The notes under the pieces: generated by a model
The model's input: only the letters and a program-made list of their open reading frames with translations
What the model was told of the DNA's origin: nothing
The model's database searches: none
Part shown: in pieces, positions 1-8,388 of the stretch
Position numbering within the stretch: position 1 is the stretch's first letter
Layout of the letters: each line of letters opens with the position of its first letter
Program-made: the position numbers and the translations under genes
From: Usitatibacter palustris
Lineage (GTDB): Bacteria; Pseudomonadota; Gammaproteobacteria; Burkholderiales; Usitatibacteraceae
Length of the DNA: 64,000 bases
Reading direction: 5' to 3'
Assembly (NCBI RefSeq): GCF_013003985.1
Contig: NZ_CP053073.1
Coordinates: 1,178,001 to 1,242,000, forward strand

Positions 1-1483
1 ATTCCACCGGCACCTTGTCGAGCTGGCCCGCCGTCACCTCGATGAAGAAGCCGTGGACCTTGTTGAACTCCACGCGCAGGTTGGCGATGCCGGTGCGTTC
101 GCGTTCGCGCTTCTCCATGTCGAGGAGAAACGCGCCGCAGTCGCTCTGGATCGCGCGCAGCTCGTCGAGCTCGGCATCGAAGCCGTCGCGGATGACGCCG
201 CCTTCGCGCAAGGCGGTCGCGGGCTCGTCACGCAGCGTGGCCGCGAGGCGATCGAGGATCTCCGGCGAAGGCGCGAGCCCCTGGGCGGCGCGCGCGAGGC
301 CGGGCTGGCCGGATCGATTCAGCAACGCGTGCAAATCGGGAAGGGTCGCGAGCGTGTCGCGCAGGCCCGCAAGGTCGCGCGGCCGGGCGGTACGAAGTGC
401 GACCCGTGCGGCGATGCGTTCCACGTCGGACCACGCGCCGAATGCGGCCGTCACGTGCGCGTGGCGAACGGTCGAGTCGCGCTCAAGAAGTGCGCCGATC
501 GTGTCCTGGCGCTCCCGCAGGGTCGCGGTGTCGCGCAGGGGATGATGAAGATAATGGCGCAGGCGGCGGCTGCCCATCGACGTCGCGCACGCATCGAGCC
601 GCGAGAAAAGCGTGGGCGACTCCGCCCCCGCGATCGTCTCGGTGATCTCGAGGTTGCGCCTCGTAGCCGCGTCCATGAGCACGAACTCGCTCTCGCGCTC
701 GACGCGAAGGCCGGTGACGTGCGGGAGCGCCGATTGCTGCGTCTGGCGGCAGTAGGCGATGAGGGCGCCGGCGGCGGCGATCGCCGCGTCCATCCCCTCG
801 CAGCCGAAGCCCGAGAGATCGGCGGTGCCGAACTGGCGCGCGAGATCGCGCTTCGCCGCCTCGGCTTCGAAGTGCCACGGCTCGAGCCGCTTGGTGGGAG
901 GCGCGTCGCGAAGCGCGGGAATCTCGAAGCCGTCTGGCGCGAGCAATTCCGCGGGTTGCAAGCGCTCCAGTTCAGCCGAGAGGCGCGAGCGCGGTACTTC
1001 GGTGATCCGCAGCTGCCCGCTCGCGAGCGAGATCCACGCGATGCCGGCCACCGACTCCGTGACCTGCACCGCGCACAAAAAACTCTCGCGCGTGGCCGCG
1101 AGCAACGCCGAATCCGTGAGGGTTCCCGGCGTCACGACGCGCGCGACCTTGCGTTCGACCGGACCCTTCGACGTGGCCGGATCGCCGACCTGCTCGCAGA
1201 TCGCGACCGATTCGCCCAGCTTCACGAGCTTCGCGAGGTACGGCTCGAGCGAGTGGAAGGGGACCCCCGCCATGCGGATGGGCTGGCCCCCGGAGGCGCC
1301 GCGCGTGGTGAGCGTGATGTCGAGCATCTTCGCCGCGCGCTCGGCGTCGCGGTAGAAGACTTCGTAGAAGTCGCCCATCCGGTAGAAGAGCAGCATGTCG
1401 GGGTACTGCGCCTTGAGGGCGAAGTACTGCTGCATCATCGGCGTATGGGCGGCCGCTTTGGGCTCGGAGGTTGGCGTGTCCAC
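1..1483 (-). CDS. mutS: DNA mismatch repair protein MutS (5' part, cut by window edge)
   Basis: Mismatch-recognition ATPase of methyl-directed repair. About 494 codons are present, from the N-terminus through the mismatch-binding, connector and lever domains into the clamp; the ATPase domain lies beyond position 1. The mismatch-contacting Phe-x-Glu is visible as F39-Y40-E41 in RMGDFYEVF, followed by the conserved [23 protein letters not shown] stretch in two pieces (GESVAICEQ and [13 protein letters not shown]). The frame is open to the window edge. Start is uncertain: GTG at 1483 (used here), TTG at 1489, or the internal ATG at 1438 just before the conserved MMQQY; none has a good Shine-Dalgarno sequence. 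A hairpin with a T-run lies directly upstream. Identity is certain from family-wide motifs; the start is not. Confidence 0.96.
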   Translation of the reverse strand, partial: MDTPTSEPKAAAHTPMMQQYFALKAQYPDMLLFYRMGDFYEVFYRDAERAAKMLDITLTTRGASGGQPIRMAGVPFHSLEPYLAKLVKLGESVAICEQVGDPATSKGPVERKVARVVTPGTLTDSALLAATRESFLCAVQVTESVAGIAWISLASGQLRITEVPRSRLSAELERLQPAELLAPDGFEIPALRDAPPTKRLEPWHFEAEAAKRDLARQFGTADLSGFGCEGMDAAIAAAGALIAYCRQTQQSALPHVTGLRVERESEFVLMDAATRRNLEITETIAGAESPTLFSRLDACATSMGSRRLRHYLHHPLRDTATLRERQDTIGALLERDSTVRHAHVTAAFGAWSDVERIAARVALRTARPRDLAGLRDTLATLPDLHALLNRSGQPGLARAAQGLAPSPEILDRLAATLRDEPATALREGGVIRDGFDAELDELRAIQSDCGAFLLDMEKRERERTGIANLRVEFNKVHGFFIEVTAGQLDKVPVE

Positions 1484-1484
1484 G

Positions 1485-1522
1485 GTCAAAAGAAAAGGGG
1501 GCGCGGAAAATCGCACCCCCTT
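1485..1522 (-). terminator. Rho-independent terminator between the lipoprotein gene and mutS
   Basis: Read on the minus strand, a stem AAGGGGG-T-GCG pairs with CGC-C-CCCCCTT (one internal mismatch, loop of 6) and is followed by TTTTCTTTTG. It would end transcription of the minus-strand lipoprotein gene that stops at 1547. It sits immediately in front of the mutS start, so mutS needs its own promoter or read-through. Confidence 0.65.
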
Positions 1523-1546
1523 CGATTGTACCGCCGAGCCGCGCGG

Positions 1547-2026
1547 CTACTTCACCGCGAACTTCTTCGTCTGCGCGACCTGGTCGTTGATCGAGACTTC
1601 CACCTGGTAGTCGCCGACGGGCCAGCCGTCGGGCTTGTTCACGTTGAACTCCGTGGTGGCCGGTCCCGCGGGCGCGATCGTCTGGGATTGCTCGGCGATC
1701 GTGGTGGCGGACTTGTCTTTCTCGAAGTACGTCCACTTGGTCTTGAGATTCGCGGTTCCTGCGCCGGTCGTGTCCACGGAGACGTGGAAAGTGTCGCCCT
1801 TCGCGAACGACTCGGTCGCGGCGGAAATCTTCTTGTCCGAGCCGACGGCGCTGCCCAGGGTCGCGTTCGCGACGGCGACGGTCGACGCCGCGGGCGGGGC
1901 GGCCGTGATTTCAGGCGCCGGGGCCGAAGAAGTGGGCGGCGGCGGAGCCGGGGGCGGATCCTTCTTGCAGGCCACCAGGCCCAGGGCCACGAGGGCGAAA
2001 GCGGCGTATCGGGTGAATGCGTTCAT
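1547..2026 (-). CDS. Predicted outer-membrane lipoprotein, function unknown
   Basis: 159 aa. The N-terminus has a signal peptide ending in a lipobox LVAC (Cys20), so the mature protein should be lipid-anchored. The next ~30 residues are a Pro/Ala-rich linker (KKDPPPAPPPPTSS...), then about 100 residues with alternating hydrophobic pattern (DTFHVSVDTTG, WTYFEKD, TTEFNVNKPDGWPVGDYQVEVSIND) that looks like a beta-sandwich of the kind seen in extracellular ligand or interaction domains. It lies 15 nt downstream of the LysM gene and is probably co-transcribed with it, ending at the terminator before mutS. I recognise no named family. The envelope location is well supported; the role is unknown. 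Confidence 0.85.
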   Translation of the reverse strand: MNAFTRYAAFALVALGLVACKKDPPPAPPPPTSSAPAPEITAAPPAASTVAVANATLGSAVGSDKKISAATESFAKGDTFHVSVDTTGAGTANLKTKWTYFEKDKSATTIAEQSQTIAPAGPATTEFNVNKPDGWPVGDYQVEVSINDQVAQTKKFAVK

Positions 2027-2041
2027 GAAACTCTCCTGAGG

Positions 2042-2341
2042 TTACTTCGGCGGGATCTTGAGCTTCTGTCCCGGAAAGATCTTGTCGGGGTCCTTGATGA
2101 TATCGGTGTTGGCTTCGAAGATCGCGCGCCACGCGTTGGCATCGCCGTACTCGCGCTTGGCGATCTTCGAGAGGGAATCGCCGGACACCACTTCGTAGAT
2201 CTTGGTGGCCGTGGAGCTCCCGCCGCTCTTGACGTTGGAGAAGTCCGTTTTCTCGCCGCCGCCGCTCCTGACGTTCGAGAAATCGGTCTTGGCGCTGCCG
2301 TCGCCCTTGAAGTTCGAGAAATCCACCGGTTTGTTGCTCAT
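2042..2341 (-). CDS. LysM domain protein with three DFSN repeats
   Basis: 99 aa. A single C-terminal LysM domain (about residues 48-97: YEVVSGDSLSKIAKREYGD ... IFPGQKLKIP) binds peptidoglycan or similar N-acetylglucosamine polymers. The N-terminal half is three near-copies of a 13-residue unit, (K)TDFSNV(R/K)SGG, with aligned Asp-Phe-Ser-Asn at residues 7, 19 and 32. No signal peptide is visible, as in the small cytoplasmic or non-classically placed YgaU/Kbp-type LysM proteins. The start ATG has a good ribosome site (AAGGAG, spacing 6). The lipoprotein gene follows in the same direction, suggesting a two-gene envelope unit. The LysM call is firm; the N-terminal repeat is unassigned. Confidence 0.9.
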   Translation of the reverse strand: MSNKPVDFSNFKGDGSAKTDFSNVRSGGGEKTDFSNVKSGGSSTATKIYEVVSGDSLSKIAKREYGDANAWRAIFEANTDIIKDPDKIFPGQKLKIPPK

Positions 2342-2386
2342 GGGAACTCCTTTTCACACAATCGCCGTACCCGCGCCCGAGTGGTT

Positions 2387-3058
2387 TCAGGCGTAGAGGC
2401 GAACCTTGAAACTACTCGCTCTCCACAGAGCCGAATGTAGGAGAAATCCTGCACAGAGGAAAATACCAAGGTGCCACTCGAGGGCGTTCTCGATGCGATC
2501 CACGAGGCCGGCGTCGGCGAGGAACCCCTGCACGAGCACGCCCGTGACGCCAAGCGCGAGCATCAGCGCGCAGATCGCGAGCATCGAGCGGGCGATCGCG
2601 GCATGGACCTTCAGGGACAGCAACAAGCGCACGAAGAGCAGGAATGCGATGAAGGTTGCGCCGAAGTAGATCGAGAAACCGAAGCGGCGAATCCGGCCGT
2701 AGAAGGCGCCTTCGGTGCCGAGGTAGGTCACGTACGCCGCGAGTGCGGCGCCCGCGAGGATGCCCACGGCGAGCAGGACGTTGGGTGCCTTCGAATCAGG
2801 CAGCCGAAGCCGCAGCCACTCGCGCGCGAGCGCCCAGTGACACACCTGCAGCAGGGCGCAGGGCAGCATGAGCAGCTTGAAGAGCGGGTTGCCGTGGCCA
2901 TGCCGCGCCGCACGGCTGATCGAGGTGCAGCCTTCGAACCAGGGCAGGCAGTCGGGAATGAGCCCCGCGTCGATCGACAGGGCCCAGGCGAGCAACACCG
3001 CCACCGCCGGCACGAGGCCGCATGCGAGCGGCACCGGCCAGGCGGGCCACGCGATCAA
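2387..3058 (-). CDS. Multi-pass membrane protein, possibly Frag1/DRAM-like
   Basis: 223 aa with about six hydrophobic segments. The first (PVPLACGLVPAVAVLLAWAL) is followed by a Cys-containing loop, DCLPWFEGCTSISRAARHG, and further membrane segments, ending with a basic tail. The loop pattern after TM1, with 'CTSIS' and a basic patch, recalls Frag1/DRAM/Sfk1-type proteins, but I treat that as a guess. The start is TTG at 3058, overlapping the TGA of ndh as TTGA; no ATG exists near the N-terminus. It is the last gene of suhB-ndh-(this gene), so translation is probably coupled to ndh. Function unknown. Confidence 0.78.
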   Translation of the reverse strand: MIAWPAWPVPLACGLVPAVAVLLAWALSIDAGLIPDCLPWFEGCTSISRAARHGHGNPLFKLLMLPCALLQVCHWALAREWLRLRLPDSKAPNVLLAVGILAGAALAAYVTYLGTEGAFYGRIRRFGFSIYFGATFIAFLLFVRLLLSLKVHAAIARSMLAICALMLALGVTGVLVQGFLADAGLVDRIENALEWHLGIFLCAGFLLHSALWRASSFKVRLYA

Positions 3059-4398
3059 TGCAGCTTCACCTTCGGATCGGTCTGGCTGCGAATCAGCCGC
3101 GCGAGGGTATCGAGGGCCATGCGCCAGAAACCGTGCAGCGCCCAGATGTGCTGCCGGTAGAGCGAGATGTAGAACAGTTTCGCGAGCCACCCTTCGACGC
3201 GGAATTTCTCGCTCGAGATGAAGCCCATCAACTGGCCGACGGTGTCGTAGTTGCCCAGCGAAACGAGCGAGCCGAAATCGCGATACCGGAAGGCGGTGAG
3301 GGGCTTCCCGGCCATCCGGCGCTGGATCATCTTCAGGACATGCGTTGCCTGCTGGTGCGCGGTCTGCGCGCGCGGCGGCAGCAGCCGGCCATCCGTCCAG
3401 GCCGCGGCGGCGCAATCGCCGATCGCGAAGATATTCTCGTCGCGCGTCGCGAGCAGCGTGGGCTGCACCACCACCTGGTTCACGCGGTTCGTCTCGAGGC
3501 CATCGATGTCCTTGAGCACCTGCGCGCAACGGATGCCCGCTGCCCACACGGTGAATTCCGCGGGGATTTCGCGGCCCGAGGCGGTCTTGACGACCTCCTC
3601 CGTGACCTCGATCACCTTTTCGTTGATGAGCACGTCCACGCCGAGGTCCTTCAGCACGCGCACCGTGCCCTCGGCGATGTGCTCGGGCAGGCCCGCGAGG
3701 ACGCGCGGCCCCGCCTCGATCACCGAGATGCGGATCTGCTTTTCGGGATTGAAGTTCTCGAGGCCGTAGGTGGCAAGAACTCGGGTGGTGTTGTGCAGTT
3801 CCGCGGCGAGCTCCACGCCCGTCGCGCCCGCGCCGACAATGGCGATGTGGAGCACGCGGCCGCGTGGTTGCGAAGCACCGTCCCCGGATGAAGACGCGAA
3901 GTTCGCATGAAAACAGGCATTCACCAGGCGGCGATGGAAGAGGTTCGCATCCCAGGCCTGGTCGATCGTGAACGCGTGCTCGCGCACACCCGGTGTTCCG
4001 AAATCGTTGGATTCGCTGCCGATCGCGAGGACCAGCGTGTCGTAGGGGATGCGCCGCTCGGGAAGGATCTCCTGGTCCTCGTCATCGCGCACGGCGCTGA
4101 CGATCACCTGCTTCGCCTTGCGGTCGAGGCCGGAGAGAGCGCCTACCGCGAACGTGAAGTGGTGCCAGCGCGCCTGCGCAAGGTAATCGAGCTGGTGCGC
4201 GTGGATGTCCATGCTGCCCGCGGCGACCTCATGCAGGAGCGGCTTCCACAGATGCGTGCGGTTGCGATCGACCAGCGTGACGATCGCGCGGCCCTTGTCT
4301 GCGAGCCGGTCGCCCAGCTTGGTCGCAAGCTCGAGGCCGCCGGCACCGCCGCCCACGACGACGATGCGATGCGGCTGCGCGTCGAGTCGCGAGTTCAA
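3055..4398 (-). CDS. ndh: Type II NADH:quinone oxidoreductase (NDH-2)
   Basis: 447 aa, close to the family size. Single-subunit flavoprotein that oxidises NADH and reduces quinone at the inner membrane without pumping protons. The FAD-binding Rossmann motif G16-x-G18-x-x-G21 ([11 protein letters not shown]) is followed by the NADH motif [15 protein letters not shown] near residue 180 and the C-terminal FAD motif [10 protein letters not shown]. The C-terminus ([17 protein letters not shown]...) matches the membrane-associated end of NDH-2. The start is TTG at 4398, overlapping the suhB stop as TTGA; the only alternatives would cut the FAD fold. Upstream suhB and the downstream membrane gene overlap it by 4 bp each. 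Confidence 0.93.
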   Translation of the reverse strand: MNSRLDAQPHRIVVVGGGAGGLELATKLGDRLADKGRAIVTLVDRNRTHLWKPLLHEVAAGSMDIHAHQLDYLAQARWHHFTFAVGALSGLDRKAKQVIVSAVRDDEDQEILPERRIPYDTLVLAIGSESNDFGTPGVREHAFTIDQAWDANLFHRRLVNACFHANFASSSGDGASQPRGRVLHIAIVGAGATGVELAAELHNTTRVLATYGLENFNPEKQIRISVIEAGPRVLAGLPEHIAEGTVRVLKDLGVDVLINEKVIEVTEEVVKTASGREIPAEFTVWAAGIRCAQVLKDIDGLETNRVNQVVVQPTLLATRDENIFAIGDCAAAAWTDGRLLPPRAQTAHQQATHVLKMIQRRMAGKPLTAFRYRDFGSLVSLGNYDTVGQLMGFISSEKFRVEGWLAKLFYISLYRQHIWALHGFWRMALDTLARLIRSQTDPKVKLH

Positions 4399-5177
4399 TC
4401 CAGCTTTTTCAGGACCTGGAGCAGGGTATTGAAGACCTTCGGGTTGCCGGCGACGATCTCGCCCTTCTCGAGGAAGTTCTCCTCGCCGTCGAGATCGCCC
4501 ACCAGGCCGCCGGCTTCGCGCACGAGGAGCGCGCCCGCTGCCATGTCCCAGGGCGAAAGGCCGATTTCCCAGAACGCATCGACGCGGCCCGCGGCCGTCC
4601 ACGCGAGGTCGAGTGCGGCCGCGCCGGGCCGGCGGATCGCCATGCTCGATTTCGTGACGTTCTTGAACATGCGCAGGTAATCCTCGAGCTGGTCGGTCTC
4701 GCGGAACGGGAATCCTGTGGCGATCAATGAATCCTTGAGGTGCAGCGTCTTGCTCGTACGGATGCGCCGCTCGTTCAGGAACGCGCCCGCGCCGCGCGTG
4801 GTCGTGAAGAGCTCGTTGCGGTTGGGATCGAAGATCACCCCGTGCGTGAGCACGTTGTTGTGCAGCATGGCGATCGAGGTGCAGTACTGCGGGAAGCCAT
4901 GGAGGAAATTGGTCGTGCCGTCGAGCGGATCGATGACCCAGACGTACTCCGCCTTCGAGCGATCCTTCCCGCTTTCTTCGGCATGGAAGCCGTGGTCGGG
5001 GTAGGCCGTCTTGAGGATGGAGATGATGGCTTCCTCGGCCGCGTGGTCGACTTCGCTGACGAAATCGTTCTGCCGCTTGCGGTGAACCGTCAGTCGATCG
5101 AGGTCGTTGGACGCCCGGGAAATGATGGAACCGGCCTTGCGCGCGGCCTTCACGGCCGTATTGAGCATCGGATGCAT
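4395..5177 (-). CDS. suhB: Inositol-1-monophosphatase / SuhB
   Basis: 260 aa, aligning over its full length with E. coli SuhB from the first residues (MHPMLN.AV.AARKAG). The Mg-binding signature is complete: EES near residue 68, [12 protein letters not shown] (about residues 80-91), and the C-terminal [15 protein letters not shown]. In enterobacteria SuhB also acts in rRNA transcription antitermination with NusA; whether it does here cannot be read from the sequence. It is divergent from trmJ with only 14 bp between. A TAAAAT hexamer (5189-5184 on the minus strand) ends 6 nt before the ATG, so the mRNA may be leaderless. It heads the suhB-ndh-membrane protein unit. Confidence 0.96.
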   Translation of the reverse strand: MHPMLNTAVKAARKAGSIISRASNDLDRLTVHRKRQNDFVSEVDHAAEEAIISILKTAYPDHGFHAEESGKDRSKAEYVWVIDPLDGTTNFLHGFPQYCTSIAMLHNNVLTHGVIFDPNRNELFTTTRGAGAFLNERRIRTSKTLHLKDSLIATGFPFRETDQLEDYLRMFKNVTKSSMAIRRPGAAALDLAWTAAGRVDAFWEIGLSPWDMAAGALLVREAGGLVGDLDGEENFLEKGEIVAGNPKVFNTLLQVLKKLD

Positions 5178-5191
5178 GGCAGAATTTTACT

Positions 5192-5977
5192 ATGAAGGCC
5201 CGCGACGCCCTTGCCAATCTGCGCATCGTCCTCGCGCGACCCAGCCATCCGGGCAATATCGGGGCGGCTGCGCGCGCGATGAAGACCATGGGATGCGCGC
5301 ATCTCCTGCTCGTCCAGCCGCGCCACTTTCCCGACCCGGATGCGACCGCCATGGCGGCCGGCGCCGACGATGTGCTCGCGAACGCTCGCGTTTTCAGCTC
5401 GCTCCAGGCCGCACTCGCCGACTGCGTGCTCGCCATCGGCTTCAGCGCCCGCAGGCGTGATCTATCGCAGCCGGCGGCCACCTTGCGCGAAGCCGCTCCC
5501 GGGATCGTGGCCTCGGCGCACGCGGGCCCCGTGGCCCTGGTCTTCGGCAACGAGACGTCGGGCCTGAGCAACGTGGAACTGGGGCACTGCCAGAAGCTCG
5601 TGACGGTGCCTTCGAATCCGGTGTATGGCTCGCTGAACCTTGCGGCGGCTGTTCAAGTGGCCTGCTATGAAGTGGCCTCGGCCGCAGCGGCCTTTGCTCC
5701 GGAGGGCCCGCGCGTGCGCGCGCCGGCGACCAACGCGGATCTCGAGAAGCTCTTCGCGAACCTCGAGCGGGTCGCGATCGCGAGCGGTTATCTCGATCCG
5801 GAGAAGCCGGGCCGCTTCATGGAGCGCGTGCGGCGATTGATGGCGCGCGCACAGGTCGAGCGCGAGGAGGTCAAGCTTCTGCAGGGGCTGCTCGCGGCGT
5901 GCCCGGCGAGCGCAGCAGCAACGCCAGCAGCGCCATCGCGCAAACGATCGCGCCCCCGGTCGCGAAAGCCGGCCTGA
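5192..5977 (+). CDS. trmJ: tRNA (cytidine/uridine-32 2'-O) methyltransferase TrmJ
   Basis: 261 aa. SPOUT-family methyltransferase that methylates the ribose of residue 32 in the tRNA anticodon loop, using S-adenosylmethionine. Signature segments are visible in order: RPSHPGNIGAAARAMKTMG (residues 17-35), LVFGNETSGLSN near residue 120, and the trefoil-knot motif VPSNPVYGSLNLAAAVQV near 145. The last ~30 residues are a low-complexity Ala/Pro then basic tail (RKRSRPRSRKPA) longer than the E. coli protein. Its 3' end overlaps the convergent MFS gene by 107 bp. The suhB-trmJ-cysE-isc order is seen in other betaproteobacteria. Confidence 0.95.
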   Translation: MKARDALANLRIVLARPSHPGNIGAAARAMKTMGCAHLLLVQPRHFPDPDATAMAAGADDVLANARVFSSLQAALADCVLAIGFSARRRDLSQPAATLREAAPGIVASAHAGPVALVFGNETSGLSNVELGHCQKLVTVPSNPVYGSLNLAAAVQVACYEVASAAAAFAPEGPRVRAPATNADLEKLFANLERVAIASGYLDPEKPGRFMERVRRLMARAQVEREEVKLLQGLLAACPASAAATPAAPSRKRSRPRSRKPA

Positions 5978-7112
5978 CGCCCGCGAGCTCCGTGAGCGTT
6001 CCGCCTACGGCCATGCCCGTGCCGAGGCCGGCCACGATGAACGTCGAGGACCACGTAAACGCTTCGGCGGCGTACTTCGACGGTGCCAGCCGCGAGACGA
6101 GCACGGATTGCGAGGCGATCGCCGGCGCGATCAGCAGCCCGGTCACGTAAGCGAGCGCGATCCACGCCGCGAAGGCCTCGAACAGCAGGTGCATGAAGAG
6201 CGGGACGGCCATGAGTGCCAGCACCGCGGCGAACTGGCGCTCGTACGACATGCGCAGGTGCAGCCCGCCATAGACGGCGCCGCCCGTCGCGCTGCCCAGC
6301 GCGTTCATTCCCAGCAGCAGGCCGGCTGCCGCGGGAACGCCCATCTGGGTCGCGTACGCCGGATAGCCCACTTCCAGGAGCCCGAAGCAGGTCGTCAGGC
6401 CGAACGACGCGAGGAAGAGCAGCACCAGGCGCCGCTCCGTGAGAGGCCCGAAAAGGTGGCGCTCGGCGTGCGCCTCGAGCTTGAAGTGGCGAGTGGCCCG
6501 GGCCACGACGAAGAGTGCGGCCGCGAGCACGACGACCACGATGCTCAGTCCGAAGGCCCACGTTGCGCCGGCTGACGCGAGCACCGCCGCGCAGATCACC
6601 GGGCCCAGCGTGAAGTTGAGCTCGAGCATCACCGCATCGAGGGCGAAGGCGCGGCGACGGTCGTGCTCGTCGTCGAAGCGTTGGCGCCAGAGCGTGCGCG
6701 TGAGCGTGATGATCGGGGTGGCGAAGGCGCCGCACACGGCCGAAGCCGCGGCGACGTAGCCAAACGAAAACCCGTAGTACGCGAACAGCAGGACCGCGAG
6801 CATCGCGAGCGGGTGCACGACTCCCGTCACGATCAGCACCCCGCGCGGCCCGACGCGGTCGATGACGCGGCCCTGGATCGGGGCGCACACGGCCATCGCG
6901 ACGAAGTAGATCCCGACGGCACTGCCCGCGAGCGAGAACGCGCCCAGCTTCTCGCGCAGGAACATCAGCATCGAGAACGCGACCATGCCCACCGGCATCC
7001 GCGAAATGAGGGCGAGGAGCATCAGCCGCGCCACTTCCGGCCTGCGAAGGAATTCGACGTACTGCCGGAAGAAATGCTTCAAGACGAAGGGGCCGAAAGG
7101 CGTGCCGGACAA
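5871..7112 (-). CDS. MFS transporter
   Basis: 413 aa with about 12 membrane segments in two halves, separated by a charged loop (RATRHFKLEAHAERH). The MFS A-motif-like loop is seen as GRVIDRVGPRG after TM2. The substrate is not evident; the overall pattern is of small drug or sugar exporters. The start is TTG at 7112 (MSGTPFGP...); the next ATG would remove the cytoplasmic N-terminus. The TTG's first base is also the first base of an IscR-type sequence shared with divergent cysE. The 3' end, coding for the last membrane segment, overlaps trmJ on the other strand. Confidence 0.88.
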   Translation of the reverse strand: MSGTPFGPFVLKHFFRQYVEFLRRPEVARLMLLALISRMPVGMVAFSMLMFLREKLGAFSLAGSAVGIYFVAMAVCAPIQGRVIDRVGPRGVLIVTGVVHPLAMLAVLLFAYYGFSFGYVAAASAVCGAFATPIITLTRTLWRQRFDDEHDRRRAFALDAVMLELNFTLGPVICAAVLASAGATWAFGLSIVVVVLAAALFVVARATRHFKLEAHAERHLFGPLTERRLVLLFLASFGLTTCFGLLEVGYPAYATQMGVPAAAGLLLGMNALGSATGGAVYGGLHLRMSYERQFAAVLALMAVPLFMHLLFEAFAAWIALAYVTGLLIAPAIASQSVLVSRLAPSKYAAEAFTWSSTFIVAGLGTGMAVGGTLTELAGVRPAFATGGAIVCAMALLALLLRSPGTPRAAPAEA

Positions 7113-7136
7113 TAGTTGATAATTTTACTCGGGAAT
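7112..7136. promoter_or_regulatory. Candidate type 1 IscR site between MFS gene and cysE
   Basis: A 25-bp sequence beginning ATAGTTGA and ending CTCGGGAAT. Compared position by position with the published type 1 IscR consensus (half-sites ATASYYGACT and AGTCRRSTAT around R-WWW-Y), it agrees at 21 of 25 positions. The mismatches are two in the left core, one in the right core and one near the end. It fills most of the 38-bp gap between the two divergent start codons, so bound IscR would block both. Inference from consensus only. Confidence 0.6.
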
Positions 7137-7150
7137 CATAAACTGCGTCC

Positions 7151-7867
7151 ATGTTCCGCCGTATTCGCGAAGACATTCAGTGCGTGTTCGAGCGCGATCC
7201 GGCTGCTCGCAGCGTCTGGGAAGTGCTGACCTGCTATCCCGGTTTCCACGCGCTGCAGTTGCACCGGATTTCGCACGGGCTCTGGAACGCCGGCCTCAAG
7301 TGGGTCGCGCGCCTGCTCTCGCACGTCGGTCGTTTCCTCACCGGGGTGGAAATCCATCCGGGTGCGACCATCGGCCGCCGCGTCTTCATCGACCACGGCA
7401 TGGGTGTCGTGATCGGCGAGACGGCCGAGATCGGCGACGAATGCACCCTTTATCACGGGGTCACCCTGGGCGGTGTGTCCTGGAACCAGGGCAAGCGCCA
7501 TCCGACCCTCGGAAAGGGCGTCGTCGTCGGGGCGGGCGCCAAGATTCTCGGGCCCTTCACGGTAGGCGACGGCGCCAAGGTGGGCTCGAACTCGGTCGTC
7601 GTGAAGGCCGTGCCGGCTGGCGCGACGGTCGTGGGTATTCCGGCCCGCGTGGTCGAGCACTCGGCGCAGGCCGAGCGCATGGCCTTCGACGCCTACGCAG
7701 TGAGCGCTGACCTTGATGACCCCCTGAACCGGGTGATCCAGGCGCTGGGCTCCCGCACCGAAGACATCGACGGCCGCCTGGCCGAGATCCTCCGGCGCCT
7801 GGAAGGGCTGGAAAACACCCCCGGCGAGGCCGGGGACGAGCGTCGGGCCGCCGGCGGACGCAGCTGA
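7151..7867 (+). CDS. cysE: Serine O-acetyltransferase
   Basis: 238 aa. Acetylates L-serine with acetyl-CoA to O-acetylserine, the first committed step of cysteine synthesis. The left-handed beta-helix is clear: [29 protein letters not shown] (read in pieces, residues 69-97), [30 protein letters not shown] and VVGIPARVV. It is the shorter EpsC-type form found next to isc genes. The C-terminal ~60 residues are a charged extension. It stands 4 nt ahead of the iscR operator and is preceded by its own IscR-type site, which places cysteine supply, the sulfur source for IscS, next to Fe-S control. Confidence 0.96.
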   Translation: MFRRIREDIQCVFERDPAARSVWEVLTCYPGFHALQLHRISHGLWNAGLKWVARLLSHVGRFLTGVEIHPGATIGRRVFIDHGMGVVIGETAEIGDECTLYHGVTLGGVSWNQGKRHPTLGKGVVVGAGAKILGPFTVGDGAKVGSNSVVVKAVPAGATVVGIPARVVEHSAQAERMAFDAYAVSADLDDPLNRVIQALGSRTEDIDGRLAEILRRLEGLENTPGEAGDERRAAGGRS

Positions 7868-7870
7868 ACT

Positions 7871-7895
7871 AAAGCCGACTAAATTAGTCGGACTT
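7871..7895. promoter_or_regulatory. Candidate type 1 IscR operator in front of iscR
   Basis: Contains a perfect 8-bp inverted repeat around one base, CCGACTAA-A-TTAGTCGG, and agrees with 21 of 25 positions of the type 1 IscR consensus (all core positions match). A TAGAAT hexamer at 7899-7904 may be the -10 element, with CCGACT 18 bp upstream inside the operator, so [2Fe-2S]-IscR would occlude polymerase. It starts 4 nt after the cysE stop. This is the expected autoregulation site of the isc operon. Confidence 0.75.
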
Positions 7896-7915
7896 TGATA
7901 GAATTCGAGGTCACC

Positions 7916-8380
7916 ATGAAGCTCACGACCAAGGGACGTTTTGCAGTGACGGCGATGCTGGACCTCGCGCTGAATTCGGCCGAGGGCCCGGTCACGCTGG
8001 CGGGCATCAGCGGCCGCCAGAAGATCTCGCTGTCCTACCTGGAACAGCTTTTCGGGAAGCTGCGCCGCCGCTCGCTCGTGGAGAGCGTCCGCGGCCCCGG
8101 CGGCGGCTACAACCTCGCGCGCGCGGCCTCCGAAGTCTCGGTGGCGGACATCATCTGCGCCGTCGAGGAGCCCATCGATTCGACGCAGTGCGGCGGGCGC
8201 GAGAACTGTCGCGAGAACGAGCGCTGCATGACCCACGACCTGTGGGAAGACCTGAACAAGACGGTCTACGGTTTCCTTTCGACGGTGAAGCTCTCGCAGC
8301 TCGTGGACCAGCAGCGCACGAGCCCGGTGACGATCGTTCGTGCGCCGCAGAGCCGTACGCGCCAGATCGTGTCCGCCTGA
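7916..8380 (+). CDS. iscR: Fe-S cluster regulator IscR
   Basis: 154 aa Rrf2-family repressor sensing Fe-S status. The winged helix ([19 protein letters not shown] ... [15 protein letters not shown]) is followed by the cluster ligands Cys92, Cys98, Cys104 and His107, at exactly the E. coli positions. Start is ATG 7916 with GAGG five bases upstream; an in-frame TTG at 7895 would add seven residues but lies inside the operator. First gene of iscRSUA-hscBA-fdx-iscX, preceded by a palindromic type 1 site. Confidence 0.97.
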   Translation: MKLTTKGRFAVTAMLDLALNSAEGPVTLAGISGRQKISLSYLEQLFGKLRRRSLVESVRGPGGGYNLARAASEVSVADIICAVEEPIDSTQCGGRENCRENERCMTHDLWEDLNKTVYGFLSTVKLSQLVDQQRTSPVTIVRAPQSRTRQIVSA

Positions 8381-8388
8381 GGCTTGCC

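Noticed and set aside
53..2440. Long open frame (795 codons) on the plus strand opposite mutS and the next two genes
   Set aside because: Arg/Gly/Leu-rich translation without domains; typical antisense shadow of GC-rich genes. The minus-strand frames carry clear MutS, lipobox and LysM motifs.
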